64,000 bases of DNA from Kitasatospora phosalacinea. GTDB taxonomy: Bacteria; Actinomycetota; Actinomycetes; Streptomycetales; Streptomycetaceae. Positions within the stretch are counted from its first letter, which is position 1. Each line of letters begins with the position of its first letter. The position numbers and the translations under genes are program-made. Location: positions 1 to 64,000 of the forward strand of contig NZ_JNYE01000021.1 in the NCBI RefSeq assembly GCF_000717185.1, written 5' to 3'. The notes beneath the pieces are model-generated. The model saw nothing but the letters and a program-made list of their open reading frames with translations. It was not told the DNA's origin and ran no database searches. Shown piece by piece: positions 33,103 to 41,620 of the stretch.

Positions 33103-34118
33103 CGGGCGCGCTCCCCCATCAGGTCGGCCGCTCCGGTGTCGAGCAGCCGGGTGGCCAGGGCGCGGCCCAGGGCCGCGGCCTGCTCCTCGGCGGTCTCGTC
33201 GGGGACGAGCGGGCCGTTGGCGGACATCTTGAGCAGTTCGGCGCCGTCGGTGGTGCCGACCACGCCGTCCAGGCGCAGTTCGGTGCCCGCCCAGGTCGCC
33301 AGTGCGGCGACCGGGGCGGAGCAGCCGGCCTCCAGGGTGGCGAGCAGGGCGCGTTCGGCGACCACGGCGGCCCGGGTGGGGCGGTGGTCGAGCCGGGCCA
33401 GGACGGCGGCCAGGGTCGGGTCGACGCACTCGACGGCAAGCGCGCCCTGCCCGGGGGCGGGCAGCATCAGCCCGGGGTCGAGGTGCTCGGTGATCTCGGC
33501 GGAGCGGCCGAGCCGGTTGAGTCCGGCGGTGGCCAGCACCACGGCGTCGAGCTCGCCGGAGGTGACGTAGTGGATCCGAGTGTCGACGTTGCCGCGGATC
33601 GGCACGGTCTCCAGGTCGGCGCCGCGGGCCCGGGCCCAGGCGTTCAGCTGGGCCATCCGGCGCGGGGAGCCGGTGCCGACCCGGACGGTGCGGCCGGCGC
33701 TCCTGGCGACCAGCTCGGCCAACGTCAGGCCGTCGCGGGCGACCAGCGCGTCCCGGACGTCCTCGCGCTCGGGGACGGCGGCCAGCAGCAGCCCGGCGGG
33801 GGCGGCGGTGGGCAGGTCCTTGAGCGAGTGGACGGCCAGGTCGATGCGGCCCTCCAGCAGGGCGTCGCGCAGCGCGGAGACGAACACCCCGGTGCCGCCG
33901 ATCTGGGCCAGCGACTCGCGGGAGACGTCCCCGTAGGTGGTGATCTCGACCAGCTCCACCCGGCGGCCGGTGACCTTGGCCACCTCCTCCGCGACCATGC
34001 CCGACTGGGCCGTGGCGAGGGCGCTGCGGCGGGTGCCGAGGCGCAGCGGCGTCACTGTCTCTGGACCATTCATGAGGTGATCGTCCTGGTCGTGCTGGGG
34101 GGCTGACGGGGTGTTCAT
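33099..34118 (-). CDS. hemC: Hydroxymethylbilane synthase (porphobilinogen deaminase)
   Basis: 339 residues from ATG 34118, which overlaps the hemA stop by four bases (ATGA); ATG 34073 inside would give the conventional N-terminus LRLGTRRSALA. The dipyrromethane-cofactor cysteine is in LEAGCSAPVAAL near residue 270, with VHSLKDLPTA, VGTGSPRRMAQL and PIRGNVDTRI as substrate loops. It polymerises four porphobilinogens. Confidence 0.95.
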   Translation of the reverse strand: MNTPSAPQHDQDDHLMNGPETVTPLRLGTRRSALATAQSGMVAEEVAKVTGRRVELVEITTYGDVSRESLAQIGGTGVFVSALRDALLEGRIDLAVHSLKDLPTAAPAGLLLAAVPEREDVRDALVARDGLTLAELVARSAGRTVRVGTGSPRRMAQLNAWARARGADLETVPIRGNVDTRIHYVTSGELDAVVLATAGLNRLGRSAEITEHLDPGLMLPAPGQGALAVECVDPTLAAVLARLDHRPTRAAVVAERALLATLEAGCSAPVAALATWAGTELRLDGVVGTTDGAELLKMSANGPLVPDETAEEQAAALGRALATRLLDTGAADLMGERAR

Positions 34119-35521
34119 CTGGTGGCTCCGGCGGGCGGGGCGGTGGCTCCGGCGGGCGGGGCGAGGGCGGCCTGGGCGGCGGGGACGCCGCCCGGCGGGA
34201 TCGAGGACCCCGCCTGGGCACCGATCGGGGTGCCGGAGACAGCGTGCACTGCCGCGGGGTCCAAGTCGAACAGTTCGCGCAGGGCCTCCGCGTAGGAGGC
34301 CCCGCCGGGTTCGGCGGCGAGCTGCTTGACCTTGACGGTCGGGGCGTGCAGCAGTTTGTCGACCACCCGGCGCACGGTCTGCGAGATCTCCGCGCTGGAG
34401 CGCTCGTCCAGGTCGGGCAGCCGGGATGCGAGGCGGGCGAGCTCGCTGCTGACCACCTCGGAGGCCATGGCGCGCAGGGCGACCACGGTCGGGGCGATCC
34501 GGGCGGCGCGCTGCGCCTGGCCGAAGGCGGTGACCTCGTCCGCGACGATGGTGGCGACGGCGTCCACGTCGCCCGCGCCGGGGGTGGCGGCGTGCGCGTG
34601 CGACAGGCTCTCCAGGTCGACCAGCAGGGCGCCGTCGAGCTCGCGGACGGCGTGGTCGACGTCCCGGGGCATGGCCAGGTCGAGGAAGGCGAGGGGTTCT
34701 TCAGCGGTCCGGGCGGCGACGGCGGCGGCGACCTCGGGGGCGTCGATCACGGTGCCGGCCGCGCCGGTGCAGGAGATCACCAGGTCGACGTCGGCGAGCG
34801 CCTGCGGGACCTTCGCGAGTTCCAGGGTGCGGGCGGCGCCGCCGAGGATCTCCACCAGCCGCTCGGCGCGGGCCGGGGTGCGGTTGGCGACCAGCAGGTC
34901 GGTGACGCCGGAGCGGGCCAGGGTGGCGGCGGCCAGCGAGCTCATCGAGCCCGCGCCGACCACCAGGGCGCGCTTGCCCGCGATCGGGCCGGCCCCGGCG
35001 GCGACCTGCTCCAGGCCGAAGGTGACCAGCGACTGCCCGGCCCTGTCGATGCCGGTCTCGCTGTGCGCGCGCTTGCCGACCCGCAGGGCCTGCTGGAACA
35101 GCTCGTTCAGGCCGCGGCCCGCGGTGTGCTCCTCCTGCGCCTTGGCCAGGGCGTCGCGCAGCTGGCCGAGGATCTGGCCCTCGCCGACGACCATCGAGTC
35201 CAGGCCGCAGGCCACCGAGAACAGGTGGTGGACGGCGCGGTCCTCGTAGTGCACGTACAGGTGGGGGGTGAGCTCGTCCAGGTCGACGCCGCTGTGCCCG
35301 GCGAGCAGCTGGGACAGCTCGGCGACGCCCGCGTGGAACTTGTCCACGTCGGCGTACAGCTCGATCCGGTTGCAGGTGTTGACCAGCGCGGCCTCGCCGA
35401 CGGTCGCCGAGGCGGCCGCCTCGTGCAGCACCCGGGTCGGGCTGTCGCCGGTGAGCGCGGCGCGCTCCAGCACGCCGACCGGCGCGGTCCGGTGGCTCAG
35501 ACCGACTACCAGAAGACTCAT
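34115..35521 (-). CDS. hemA: Glutamyl-tRNA reductase
   Basis: 468 residues. The catalytic Cys is in the conserved VNTCNRIELY (C50). SHRTAPVGVLE at the start, GEGQILGQLRDAL, the NADPH fold ALVVGAGSMSSLAAATL and the dimerisation helices to ~430 are all normal. A ~30-residue Pro/Ala tail (APPAGATAPPAGATR) ends the chain. GAGGTGGGGGC precedes ATG 35521. It starts the C5 tetrapyrrole pathway and is the first hem gene after rex, so Rex-linked redox control is possible. Confidence 0.95.
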   Translation of the reverse strand: MSLLVVGLSHRTAPVGVLERAALTGDSPTRVLHEAAASATVGEAALVNTCNRIELYADVDKFHAGVAELSQLLAGHSGVDLDELTPHLYVHYEDRAVHHLFSVACGLDSMVVGEGQILGQLRDALAKAQEEHTAGRGLNELFQQALRVGKRAHSETGIDRAGQSLVTFGLEQVAAGAGPIAGKRALVVGAGSMSSLAAATLARSGVTDLLVANRTPARAERLVEILGGAARTLELAKVPQALADVDLVISCTGAAGTVIDAPEVAAAVAARTAEEPLAFLDLAMPRDVDHAVRELDGALLVDLESLSHAHAATPGAGDVDAVATIVADEVTAFGQAQRAARIAPTVVALRAMASEVVSSELARLASRLPDLDERSSAEISQTVRRVVDKLLHAPTVKVKQLAAEPGGASYAEALRELFDLDPAAVHAVSGTPIGAQAGSSIPPGGVPAAQAALAPPAGATAPPAGATR

Positions 35522-35552
35522 GCCCCCACCTCGTCGTGACGGATGTTCGTGC

Positions 35553-36449
35553 TCACGCCGGCATCACCGCGGACAGGTCGTCGTCCGGGCCGCCCTGGGC
35601 GGCGGGCGCGGCCTTCGGCTGCGCGGCCTTCGGCTGGGCGGTCTTCGCCTGCTCGGCCTTGCCGCCGCCGGCGGCCCGGCGCAGCTTGGCGGCGGCGGCG
35701 CGGACCGGCCCGGGGGCGCGGTCGAGCACCGAGTCGCCCGCGGACGGCTCGTCGCCGGCCTTGCGCTGCTCGTGGAAGGCGAGGATCTGCAGCTCTATCG
35801 ACAGGTCGACCTTGCGCACGTCCACCCCGTCCGGCACGGTCAGCACGGTCGGGGCGAAGTTCAGGATGCTGGTCACGCCCGCCTCCACCAGCCGGTCGCA
35901 GACCTGCTGGGCGGCACCGGGCGGGGTGGTGATCACGCCGATGGAGACGTGCTGGGTGGCGACGATCTCCTCCAGCTCGTCCATGTGCCGCACGGGCAGG
36001 CCCGCTGCGGTACTGCCGACCACGTTCGGGTCGGCGTCCAGCAGCGCGGCTACCCGGAAGCCCCGGGAGGCGAAACCGCCGTAGTTGGCGAGGGCGTGGC
36101 CCAGGTTGCCGATGCCGACGATGACGACCGGCCAGTCCTGGGTGAGGCCCAGCTCGCGGGAGATCTGGTAGACGAGGTACTCCACGTCGTACCCGACGCC
36201 GCGGGTGCCGTAGGAGCCCAGGTAGGAGAAGTCCTTGCGGAGCTTCGCGGAGTTCACCCCGGCGGCGGCGGCCAGCTCCTCGGAGGAGACGGTCGGGACG
36301 GAGCGCTCGGAGAGCGCGGTGAGCGCCCGCAGGTAGAGCGGGAGGCGGGCGACGGTCGCCTCGGGGATGCCCCGCGCGCGCGAGGGTCGGCGCGCGGCGC
36401 CGGGGTCGGGCGTCTGCGAACTGCTGGGTGAGGGTCGGCCGATTGCCAC
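35553..36449 (-). CDS. rex: Redox-sensing transcriptional repressor Rex
   Basis: 298 residues from GTG 36449, with GCAGGAGC upstream. A winged helix at ~30-90 (ATVARLPLYLRALTAL, SSEELAAAAGVNSAKLRKDFSYLGSYGTRGVGYDV) precedes an NAD(H)-binding Rossmann domain (VVIVGIGNLGHALANYGGF). The C-terminal swapped helix is NLAPTV-type (SILNFAPTVLTVP). The last ~60 residues are a Lys/Ala/Pro/Gln-rich tail (AKTAQPKAAQPKA). Rex senses NADH/NAD and represses respiration genes. A near-perfect Rex site lies 48 bases upstream, so it regulates itself. hemA follows 31 bases downstream. Confidence 0.95.
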   Translation of the reverse strand: MAIGRPSPSSSQTPDPGAARRPSRARGIPEATVARLPLYLRALTALSERSVPTVSSEELAAAAGVNSAKLRKDFSYLGSYGTRGVGYDVEYLVYQISRELGLTQDWPVVIVGIGNLGHALANYGGFASRGFRVAALLDADPNVVGSTAAGLPVRHMDELEEIVATQHVSIGVITTPPGAAQQVCDRLVEAGVTSILNFAPTVLTVPDGVDVRKVDLSIELQILAFHEQRKAGDEPSAGDSVLDRAPGPVRAAAAKLRRAAGGGKAEQAKTAQPKAAQPKAAPAAQGGPDDDLSAVMPA

Positions 36450-36496
36450 GTTGCTCCTGCGGGTGAAGCTGGGCTTGGACCGCCAGGCTATGCGTT

Positions 36497-36512
36497 TGTG
36501 AACGTGTGCACA
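36497..36512. promoter_or_regulatory. Rex operator (ROP) upstream of rex
   Basis: TGTGAACGTGTGCACA matches the known Streptomyces Rex operator TGTGAACGCGTTCACA at 14 of 16 positions and keeps the inverted-repeat ends. Confidence 0.8.
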
Positions 36513-36550
36513 AAGATGGTGTCCGATTTGTCCCCGAACAGTGACACGCA

Positions 36551-37225
36551 TCACTCGTAACCCGCCGAACCGATCAGCACCCGCGGGCCCTCCACCCCGG
36601 CCGGCCACGGCCCCAGCGGCGCCACCCGGCGCAGCAGCGGGACGTCCTCCCTGGAGCGCTCCGAGCGGGCCGGGCCCAGCCGCGGCCACGGCACCACCGG
36701 CTGCGCGGGCGGCGGCACCTCGGTGCAGCCCGTCCGGCGGCAGTGCCGCAGCAGCTCCACCGTCGCCAGCGCGTCCCCCAGCGCGGTGTGCGCCGGGAAC
36801 CAGCCCAGGCCGGCCGCGTCCACGCACGCGGACAGGCCGAAGCCGCCCGCCTCCGGCAGCATCCGGCGGGCCATCCGCATCGTGCACAGCAGCGGCACCG
36901 GCGGCAGCGCCACCCCGATGCGCGCGAACTCCCGCTCCAGGAACGCCCGGTCGCAGGTCACGTGGTGGCCGACCAGCACCCGGCCGGCCAGCAGCTCCAG
37001 CAGCCAGGGCGCGATCTGCCGGAACCGCGGCGCCCCGAGGACGTCGCCCTGCGCTATCCCGTGCACGTGCGTCGGCCCGACCGGGCCGCCCGGGTCCACC
37101 AGGGTGGCGAACTCGCGCTCGACCCGCAGCCCGGCGTCCAGCTGCACCACGGCGACCTCGACCACCCGGTGGCGCCAGGGGCTACGACCGGTGGCCTCGA
37201 CGTCGACGACGGCGTAGCCGTTCAT
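36551..37225 (-). CDS. DEDDh 3'-5' exonuclease (DnaQ-like)
   Basis: 224 residues from ATG 37225, after GAGGAGGGCGCG. Exo I is VVDVEATG (D and E), Exo II includes VGHHVTCDRAFLEREF, and Exo III is HTALGDALATVELL (H and D). It is a single exonuclease domain of about 170 residues followed by a Pro/Arg-rich tail, without BRCT or GIY-YIG parts. It may act as a proofreading-like or repair exonuclease. It lies upstream of rex on the same strand, with the Rex operator between them. Confidence 0.9.
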   Translation of the reverse strand: MNGYAVVDVEATGRSPWRHRVVEVAVVQLDAGLRVEREFATLVDPGGPVGPTHVHGIAQGDVLGAPRFRQIAPWLLELLAGRVLVGHHVTCDRAFLEREFARIGVALPPVPLLCTMRMARRMLPEAGGFGLSACVDAAGLGWFPAHTALGDALATVELLRHCRRTGCTEVPPPAQPVVPWPRLGPARSERSREDVPLLRRVAPLGPWPAGVEGPRVLIGSAGYE

Positions 37226-37351
37226 CGCGCCCTCCTCTTGCACAGCCCCCGGCGGACACGGAAACCGTTCGATCGTAAGCCGAGAAGTCAGCGGATTCCT
37301 AGGGCGATCTTGATCGAACGTTCACGAAGCACCGGTGGCGCGGGGGCCGGG

Positions 37352-37624
37352 TCAGCCGCCCAGCGCCTTGCGCAGCCGGGCCTCGTCGACCCGCCAGAAG
37401 TCGTGCTGGCGGCCGTCGACCAGGGTCACCGGGATCTGCTCGGCGTACTGCTCGTACAGGGCCGGGTCCGCCAGGACGTCCTTCTCCTCGAAGGCGGCGC
37501 CCAGGTCGGCGGTGACCCGGAGGATGACCTCCCGGGCGTCCTCGCACAGGTGGCAGCCGGGCTTGCCGATCAGGGTCACGGTGGTGTCGGCGGGGTTCTT
37601 CTTCGCGCGTCGCAGCAGGCTCAC
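37352..37624 (-). CDS. Glutaredoxin-like thiol protein
   Basis: 90 residues from GTG 37624. Redox motif CHLC in TLIGKPGCHLCEDAREVI, cis-proline IPVTLVDG, then an FWRVDEARLRKAL C-terminal helix: the short glutaredoxin/DUF836 family. It is probably a cytoplasmic disulfide reductant or sensor. No good shine-dalgarno is visible at this start. It lies between the exonuclease and a divergent HAD gene. Confidence 0.88.
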   Translation of the reverse strand: MSLLRRAKKNPADTTVTLIGKPGCHLCEDAREVILRVTADLGAAFEEKDVLADPALYEQYAEQIPVTLVDGRQHDFWRVDEARLRKALGG

Positions 37625-37707
37625 GGGTTCATTGTGCCGCCGCGCGTTCACCGCCCCGGCACTGCGCGGACACGGGGTCGGTCGGCCGCGCTGACTATGC
37701 TCGTCGC

Positions 37708-38658
37708 ATGGCCGCGCTGCGAAGGCTCACCCAGTCAAGGCGTTCCACCGACGACCGGACCGCCCTGGCGGGCGAGGCCGCGGCCGACGCCGCCGAGGGC
37801 CGGCTCGCGCCGGACGGCACGGGGGCCCCGGCGGGCCCGAACGGCCCGGGGGCGCCGGAGGGCGACCACACGCCGGTGCCCGGGGACGTCCGGGCGGCCG
37901 CGTTCTTCGACTGCGACAACACCATCCTGCGCGGCGCCGCGATCTTCTACCTCGGGGTCGGCCTGTACCGGCGGCGCTTCTTCTCCCGCCGCGACCTGGC
38001 CCGCTTCGCCTGGCAGCAGGCCGCGTTCCGGCTGCGCGGCGCCGAGAACCCCGACCACATCGCCGACGCCCGGGACAGCGCGCTCGGCCTGGTCGCGGGC
38101 AAGCGCACCGCGGACCTGGAGCAGATCTGCGAGGAGATCTTCGAACCGGTGCTGGCCGAGAAGGTCTGGCCCGGCACCCGGGCGCTGGTGCAGATGCACC
38201 TGGACGCCGGGCAGCGGGTCTGGCTGGTCACCGCCGCGCCGCAGGAGGTGGCCCGGCTGATCGCCCGCCGCCTGGGCATGACCGGCGCGCTCGGCACCGT
38301 CGCGGAGACCCGGGACGGCGAGTACACCGGCCGCCTGGTCGGCGGGATGCTGCACGGCCCGGCGAAGGCCGCCGCGGTGCAGGCGCTGGCCCGCCGCGAG
38401 CAGCTGGACCTGGCGCGCTGCGCGGCGTTCAGCGACTCCGCCAACGACATCCCGATGCTGAGCCTGGTCGGCCACCCGTACGTGATCAACCCGGACGGGG
38501 CGCTGCGGCGGCACGCGCGGGCGATGGGCTGGCGGGTGCGCGACTTCCGGACCGGGCGGAAGGCGGCCCGGATCGGCGTCCCGGCGGCGGCCGGGCTCGG
38601 CGTGCTGGCCGGGGCGGCCGCGGCGGCGGTCGCGGTGCACCGGCGGCAGCGGGCCTGA
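37708..38658 (+). CDS. HAD-IB family phosphatase with a C-terminal hydrophobic segment
   Basis: 316 residues. A ~60-residue Ala/Gly/Pro-rich N-terminus precedes the HAD core: nucleophile FFDCDNTILRG (DxD near residue 69), VTAAP (motif II), and FSDSANDIPMLSLVG (motif IV) with the lysine in GPAKAAAVQ. The C-terminal ~30 residues form a hydrophobic Ala/Gly helix ending RRQRA, possibly a membrane anchor. The fold is that of SerB-like or CicA-like HAD-IB enzymes; the substrate is unknown. In streptomycetes this gene typically precedes bldN. Confidence 0.88.
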   Translation: MAALRRLTQSRRSTDDRTALAGEAAADAAEGRLAPDGTGAPAGPNGPGAPEGDHTPVPGDVRAAAFFDCDNTILRGAAIFYLGVGLYRRRFFSRRDLARFAWQQAAFRLRGAENPDHIADARDSALGLVAGKRTADLEQICEEIFEPVLAEKVWPGTRALVQMHLDAGQRVWLVTAAPQEVARLIARRLGMTGALGTVAETRDGEYTGRLVGGMLHGPAKAAAVQALARREQLDLARCAAFSDSANDIPMLSLVGHPYVINPDGALRRHARAMGWRVRDFRTGRKAARIGVPAAAGLGVLAGAAAAAVAVHRRQRA

Positions 38659-39117
38659 CGCCCGCCCCGGCCGGGCCGTCAACCCCACGCCGCCGACACG
38701 CCCTCCCAAGGGTGGTCGCGGCAGGTCAGCGGGGGTGAACCCGCCCCGGGCGTCCGACGGTTCGAGAACGTCCGGCCCTGACCGGAACTGATCGTTCGAC
38801 AGTCGGCCAAAGTCATGGGTTGGGACCGCGGATGGCGGGGAAACCCGGCCCGCGCCCCGGTGTTCGGTCACCTGATGTGCACAACTGGTCACTTTGAGCC
38901 GGATGGATGGCGCCAACTCCGGTCACTGACAGGTGAATATGCGCAAGAAGTGGACCTCATCCGACCACTTCGACCACGCGGTGTAGCTGTCATTGCACAA
39001 AGCGTTATTCTCTCCTGGATGCACCCCACCCGAACGTCCCCGTGACGGGTGGCCAGTGCGGCGTGCTCTCCGCACAGGCGGAGGTGATCCGTCCACAGTT
39101 CTGCCTCTGGGAGTCCC
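38659..39117 (+). promoter_or_regulatory. bldN upstream control region with repeated GGTCAC sites
   Basis: A 459-base non-coding stretch. GGTCAC occurs at 38866, 38887 and 38921 on the same strand; the last is part of the inverted repeat TCACTGACAGGTGA (38923-38936). BldD, which represses bldN in model species, recognises half-sites of the TNAC type, so this cluster is a candidate BldD region, though none matches the full consensus. No gene seen. Confidence 0.45.
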
Positions 39118-40014
39118 GTGTACCCACCCGTCCGGAACGACGCGCCAGCCACCTCCCGCCCGTCGACCGCCACTCTGCGCCGCGGTGTGCGCCTGGAACG
39201 GCTGTGGGCCGCGATCCGCGAGTTCGAACTGATCGTCCCCGTGCCGCAGCCCGCGGTGGCCGGTGCCGCGTTCGCCGCGCCCGCCCCCGCCGCGTTCACC
39301 GGGCCGCTGCTGCGCTCGACCACCACCGGCTCCGCCACCGGCCCCGCCGCCGCGGGCGGCACCTCCGGCGGCGCCCCGGCCGCCGGCCCGCGCGGCCGCA
39401 CCGTGCCCGCCCCCGGCACCCGCGGCCGCTCCCGCAGCGCGCCCGCCGGGCCCGGCTACGACACCGAGCACAACCCGGTGGTGGAGCTGGTCGAACGGGC
39501 CCAGAACGGCGAGAGCGAGGCCTTCGGGCGGCTCTACGACCACTACGCCGACACCGTCTACCGGTACATCTACTACCGGGTCGGCAGCCGGGCCACCGCC
39601 GAGGACCTGACCAGCGAGACCTTCCTGCGCGCGCTGCGCCGGATCGGCACCTTCACCTGGCAGGGCCGCGACTTCGGCGCCTGGCTGGTGACCATCGCCC
39701 GCAACCTGGTGGCCGACCACTTCAAGTCCAGCCGGTTCCGGCTGGAGGTCACCACCGGCGAGATGCTGGACTCCAACGAGTGCGAGCGCAGCCCCGAGGA
39801 GTCGGTGCTGGAGTCGCTCTCCAACGCCGCCCTGCTGGACGCGGTGCGCCGGCTCAACCCGCAGCAGCAGGAGTGCGTCACGCTGCGCTTCCTGCAGGGC
39901 CTCTCGGTGGCCGAGACGGCCCGGATCATGGGCAAGAACGAGGGCGCCATCAAGACGCTGCAGTACCGGGCGGTGCGCACGCTGGCCCGCCTGCTGCCGC
40001 CGGACGCCAGGTGA
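39118..40014 (+). CDS. bldN: ECF sigma factor BldN with N-terminal pro-domain
   Basis: 298 residues from GTG 39118 (VYPPVRND), with GGGAG five bases upstream. Residues 1-118 are an Ala/Pro/Gly-rich extension typical of BldN, which is made as a pro-sigma and processed; here it is about 30 residues longer than the ~86 I recall for S. coelicolor. Sigma-2 follows (EAFGRLYDHYADTVYRYIYYR, TAEDLTSETFLRAL), then sigma-4 (LNPQQQECVTLRFLQGLSVAE with the helix-turn-helix MGKNEGAIKTL). BldN drives chaplin and rodlin genes during aerial growth. Its anti-sigma RsbN is encoded next. Confidence 0.96.
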   Translation: MYPPVRNDAPATSRPSTATLRRGVRLERLWAAIREFELIVPVPQPAVAGAAFAAPAPAAFTGPLLRSTTTGSATGPAAAGGTSGGAPAAGPRGRTVPAPGTRGRSRSAPAGPGYDTEHNPVVELVERAQNGESEAFGRLYDHYADTVYRYIYYRVGSRATAEDLTSETFLRALRRIGTFTWQGRDFGAWLVTIARNLVADHFKSSRFRLEVTTGEMLDSNECERSPEESVLESLSNAALLDAVRRLNPQQQECVTLRFLQGLSVAETARIMGKNEGAIKTLQYRAVRTLARLLPPDAR

Positions 40015-40317
40015 GCCGCCGACCGTGGACGCGATAGCCCACAGACCGCCGTCGCCGCCCGCGGCGACCGGCGGACCGTCAACCCGCCCCGGCCGCTTGC
40101 ACGTCCGGGTGACGGGGCGGTCATCTGCTCTGCTTAATACGCCAGGGGGGTCGTGCGTAACCGACTCCCGACACCGCTCGTTGGCCAGCGTGCAATCCTC
40201 CACCGGGCTCGCAGTCAAGTGGGAACTGGACCTGTCACCCGATGGTGTGGTTTCGGCCTGCCGGGACAACCAACCGGCGGGCCACGGTGTCGAAAACGAC
40301 GAAGGGAGGTGTGGCCC
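40015..40317 (+). promoter_or_regulatory. bldN-rsbN intergenic region
   Basis: 303 bases without a gene. An imperfect stem (CCGCCGTCGCCGC / GCGGCGACCGGCGG, ~40047-40076) may end bldN transcription. The AT-richer part near 40130-40170 (CTTAATACGCC) probably carries the rsbN promoter, which in S. venezuelae is itself BldN-dependent. Confidence 0.4.
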
Positions 40318-41517
40318 GTGACGGCAAACGTGCTGGAGCACCGGCGGGCGAAGTCCTTCGCCGAGGCGCTGGAGGCCCACCAGAGTGACCACCGGAGCAG
40401 CGGCTCGCACCGGGCAGGCTCCGCCGCCATGACCGAGCTCCTCGCCACGGCCGACGCGCTCGGTGCGGTCCCCGCCCCCGAGCTCGCCGCCGAGACGCGG
40501 ACGGTCCAACGCGCCCAGCTGATGGCCGCGTTCGAGCAGGCGTGGGCCGGCGGCGCCCCCACCGCGGTCCTCCCCGCCCAGCGCAGCCGGCGCCTGCGCG
40601 GCACCCGCTGGGGCCGCCGCCTCGCCATCGGCGGCCTGGTCGCCGGCGTCGCCGTCGGCTCCCTCGCCGGAGCCGCCGCCGCCTCCACCAACGCCCTCCC
40701 CGGGGACGCGCTGTACGGCATGAAGCGCGGCCTCGAAGGGCTCCGCCTCGACTGGGCCGACGACGACACCGAGCGCGGCGCGCTGCTGCTCCAGCAGGCC
40801 TCCACCCGCCTCGACGAGGCGCAGACCCTGCTCGACCGCGCCAACGGCCCGGCCGCGCTCAGCCCCGCCACCGTCGACCAGGTCCGCCGCGCGCTCGACG
40901 ACATGCACGCCGAGGCGCTGCGCGGCCGCGACCTGCTGCGCGCCGTCTACCGCACCAACGGCTCGCTCACCCCGATGCGCCAGCTCGCCGGCTTCGCCGG
41001 GGAGGACCAGCGCTGGACGGCCCTGCAGTCCAAGCTGCCGTCCGGGCTCAGCACCCAGGCCTCCAAGGTCGACCAGCTCTTCGACGACATAAGCGAGGAC
41101 GTCGCGCCGCTGCGGCTGGAGCAACTCCCCGGCCAGGGCGGCAGCGACGGCAGCGGGGCGGCCACCGGCGGCTCGGGCGGCGAGAGCGGCGGCACCGGCA
41201 CGGGCACCGACCGGCAGCCCCTGCTCCCCGGCATCGGCGGTTCCGGCGGCGCGAGCGGCGGCCACGACCCGGCCGCCGCCCCCACCGGCCGGTCCACCCC
41301 GGCGCCCACCGCCCCCACCGCGGGCGGCCTCGGCGACCTCCTCGGCGGTCTCACCGGCACCGGCGCCACCCCTGCCGCGACCGGCTCCGCGGCCCCCGCG
41401 GCGGGCGCCACCCCCGCCCCCTCCGGCTCCCCCGCCGCACCCCCGGCGGACACCGGCCAGGGCATCACCATCCCGCCGCTCATCCCGGGCCTGCTGCCGG
41501 GGCTGACGCTCCAGTAG
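40318..41517 (+). CDS. rsbN: Anti-sigma factor RsbN (membrane, anti-BldN)
   Basis: 399 residues from GTG 40318, with GGGAGG eight bases upstream. A cytoplasmic sigma-binding N-terminus (residues 1-100, with LEHRRAKSFAEALEAHQ) is followed by one transmembrane helix (RLAIGGLVAGVAVGSLAGAA, ~101-122) and a DUF5667 extracytoplasmic domain (NALPGDALYGMKRGLEGLRL through ~270). The last ~130 residues are a Gly/Ser/Pro/Thr-rich disordered tail. RsbN holds mature BldN at the membrane. The position right after bldN and the topology leave little doubt. Confidence 0.93.
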   Translation: MTANVLEHRRAKSFAEALEAHQSDHRSSGSHRAGSAAMTELLATADALGAVPAPELAAETRTVQRAQLMAAFEQAWAGGAPTAVLPAQRSRRLRGTRWGRRLAIGGLVAGVAVGSLAGAAAASTNALPGDALYGMKRGLEGLRLDWADDDTERGALLLQQASTRLDEAQTLLDRANGPAALSPATVDQVRRALDDMHAEALRGRDLLRAVYRTNGSLTPMRQLAGFAGEDQRWTALQSKLPSGLSTQASKVDQLFDDISEDVAPLRLEQLPGQGGSDGSGAATGGSGGESGGTGTGTDRQPLLPGIGGSGGASGGHDPAAAPTGRSTPAPTAPTAGGLGDLLGGLTGTGATPAATGSAAPAAGATPAPSGSPAAPPADTGQGITIPPLIPGLLPGLTLQ

Positions 41518-41543
41518 GGCGGGCGCGACGACAGCACGCGCAC

Positions 41544-41587
41544 CGACGGGGGTGCGGGGCGCAGCAGTTCTCCCCGCACCCCCGTCG
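41544..41587. terminator. Bidirectional terminator with REP-like loop
   Basis: Perfect 16-bp stem (CGACGGGGGTGCGGGG arms) between convergent rsbN and the acyltransferase gene. The loop and inner arm contain GCAGCAGTTCTCCCCGCACC, the same core as the repeats at 57803-57884. Confidence 0.9.
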
Positions 41588-41620
41588 TCGCCCTCGCTCG
41601 CCTCAGCCGGATCAGCCGGA

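Noticed and set aside
35518..35556. 12-residue frame between rex and hemA (GTG overlapping the rex stop, ending on the hemA ATG)
   Set aside because: Tempting as a leader peptide, but it simply spans the hemA ribosome site. No regulatory codon run is visible.
37244..37351. Search for tRNA or small-RNA genes in short gaps
   Set aside because: No cloverleaf or CCA end found here or in any other gap of the window.
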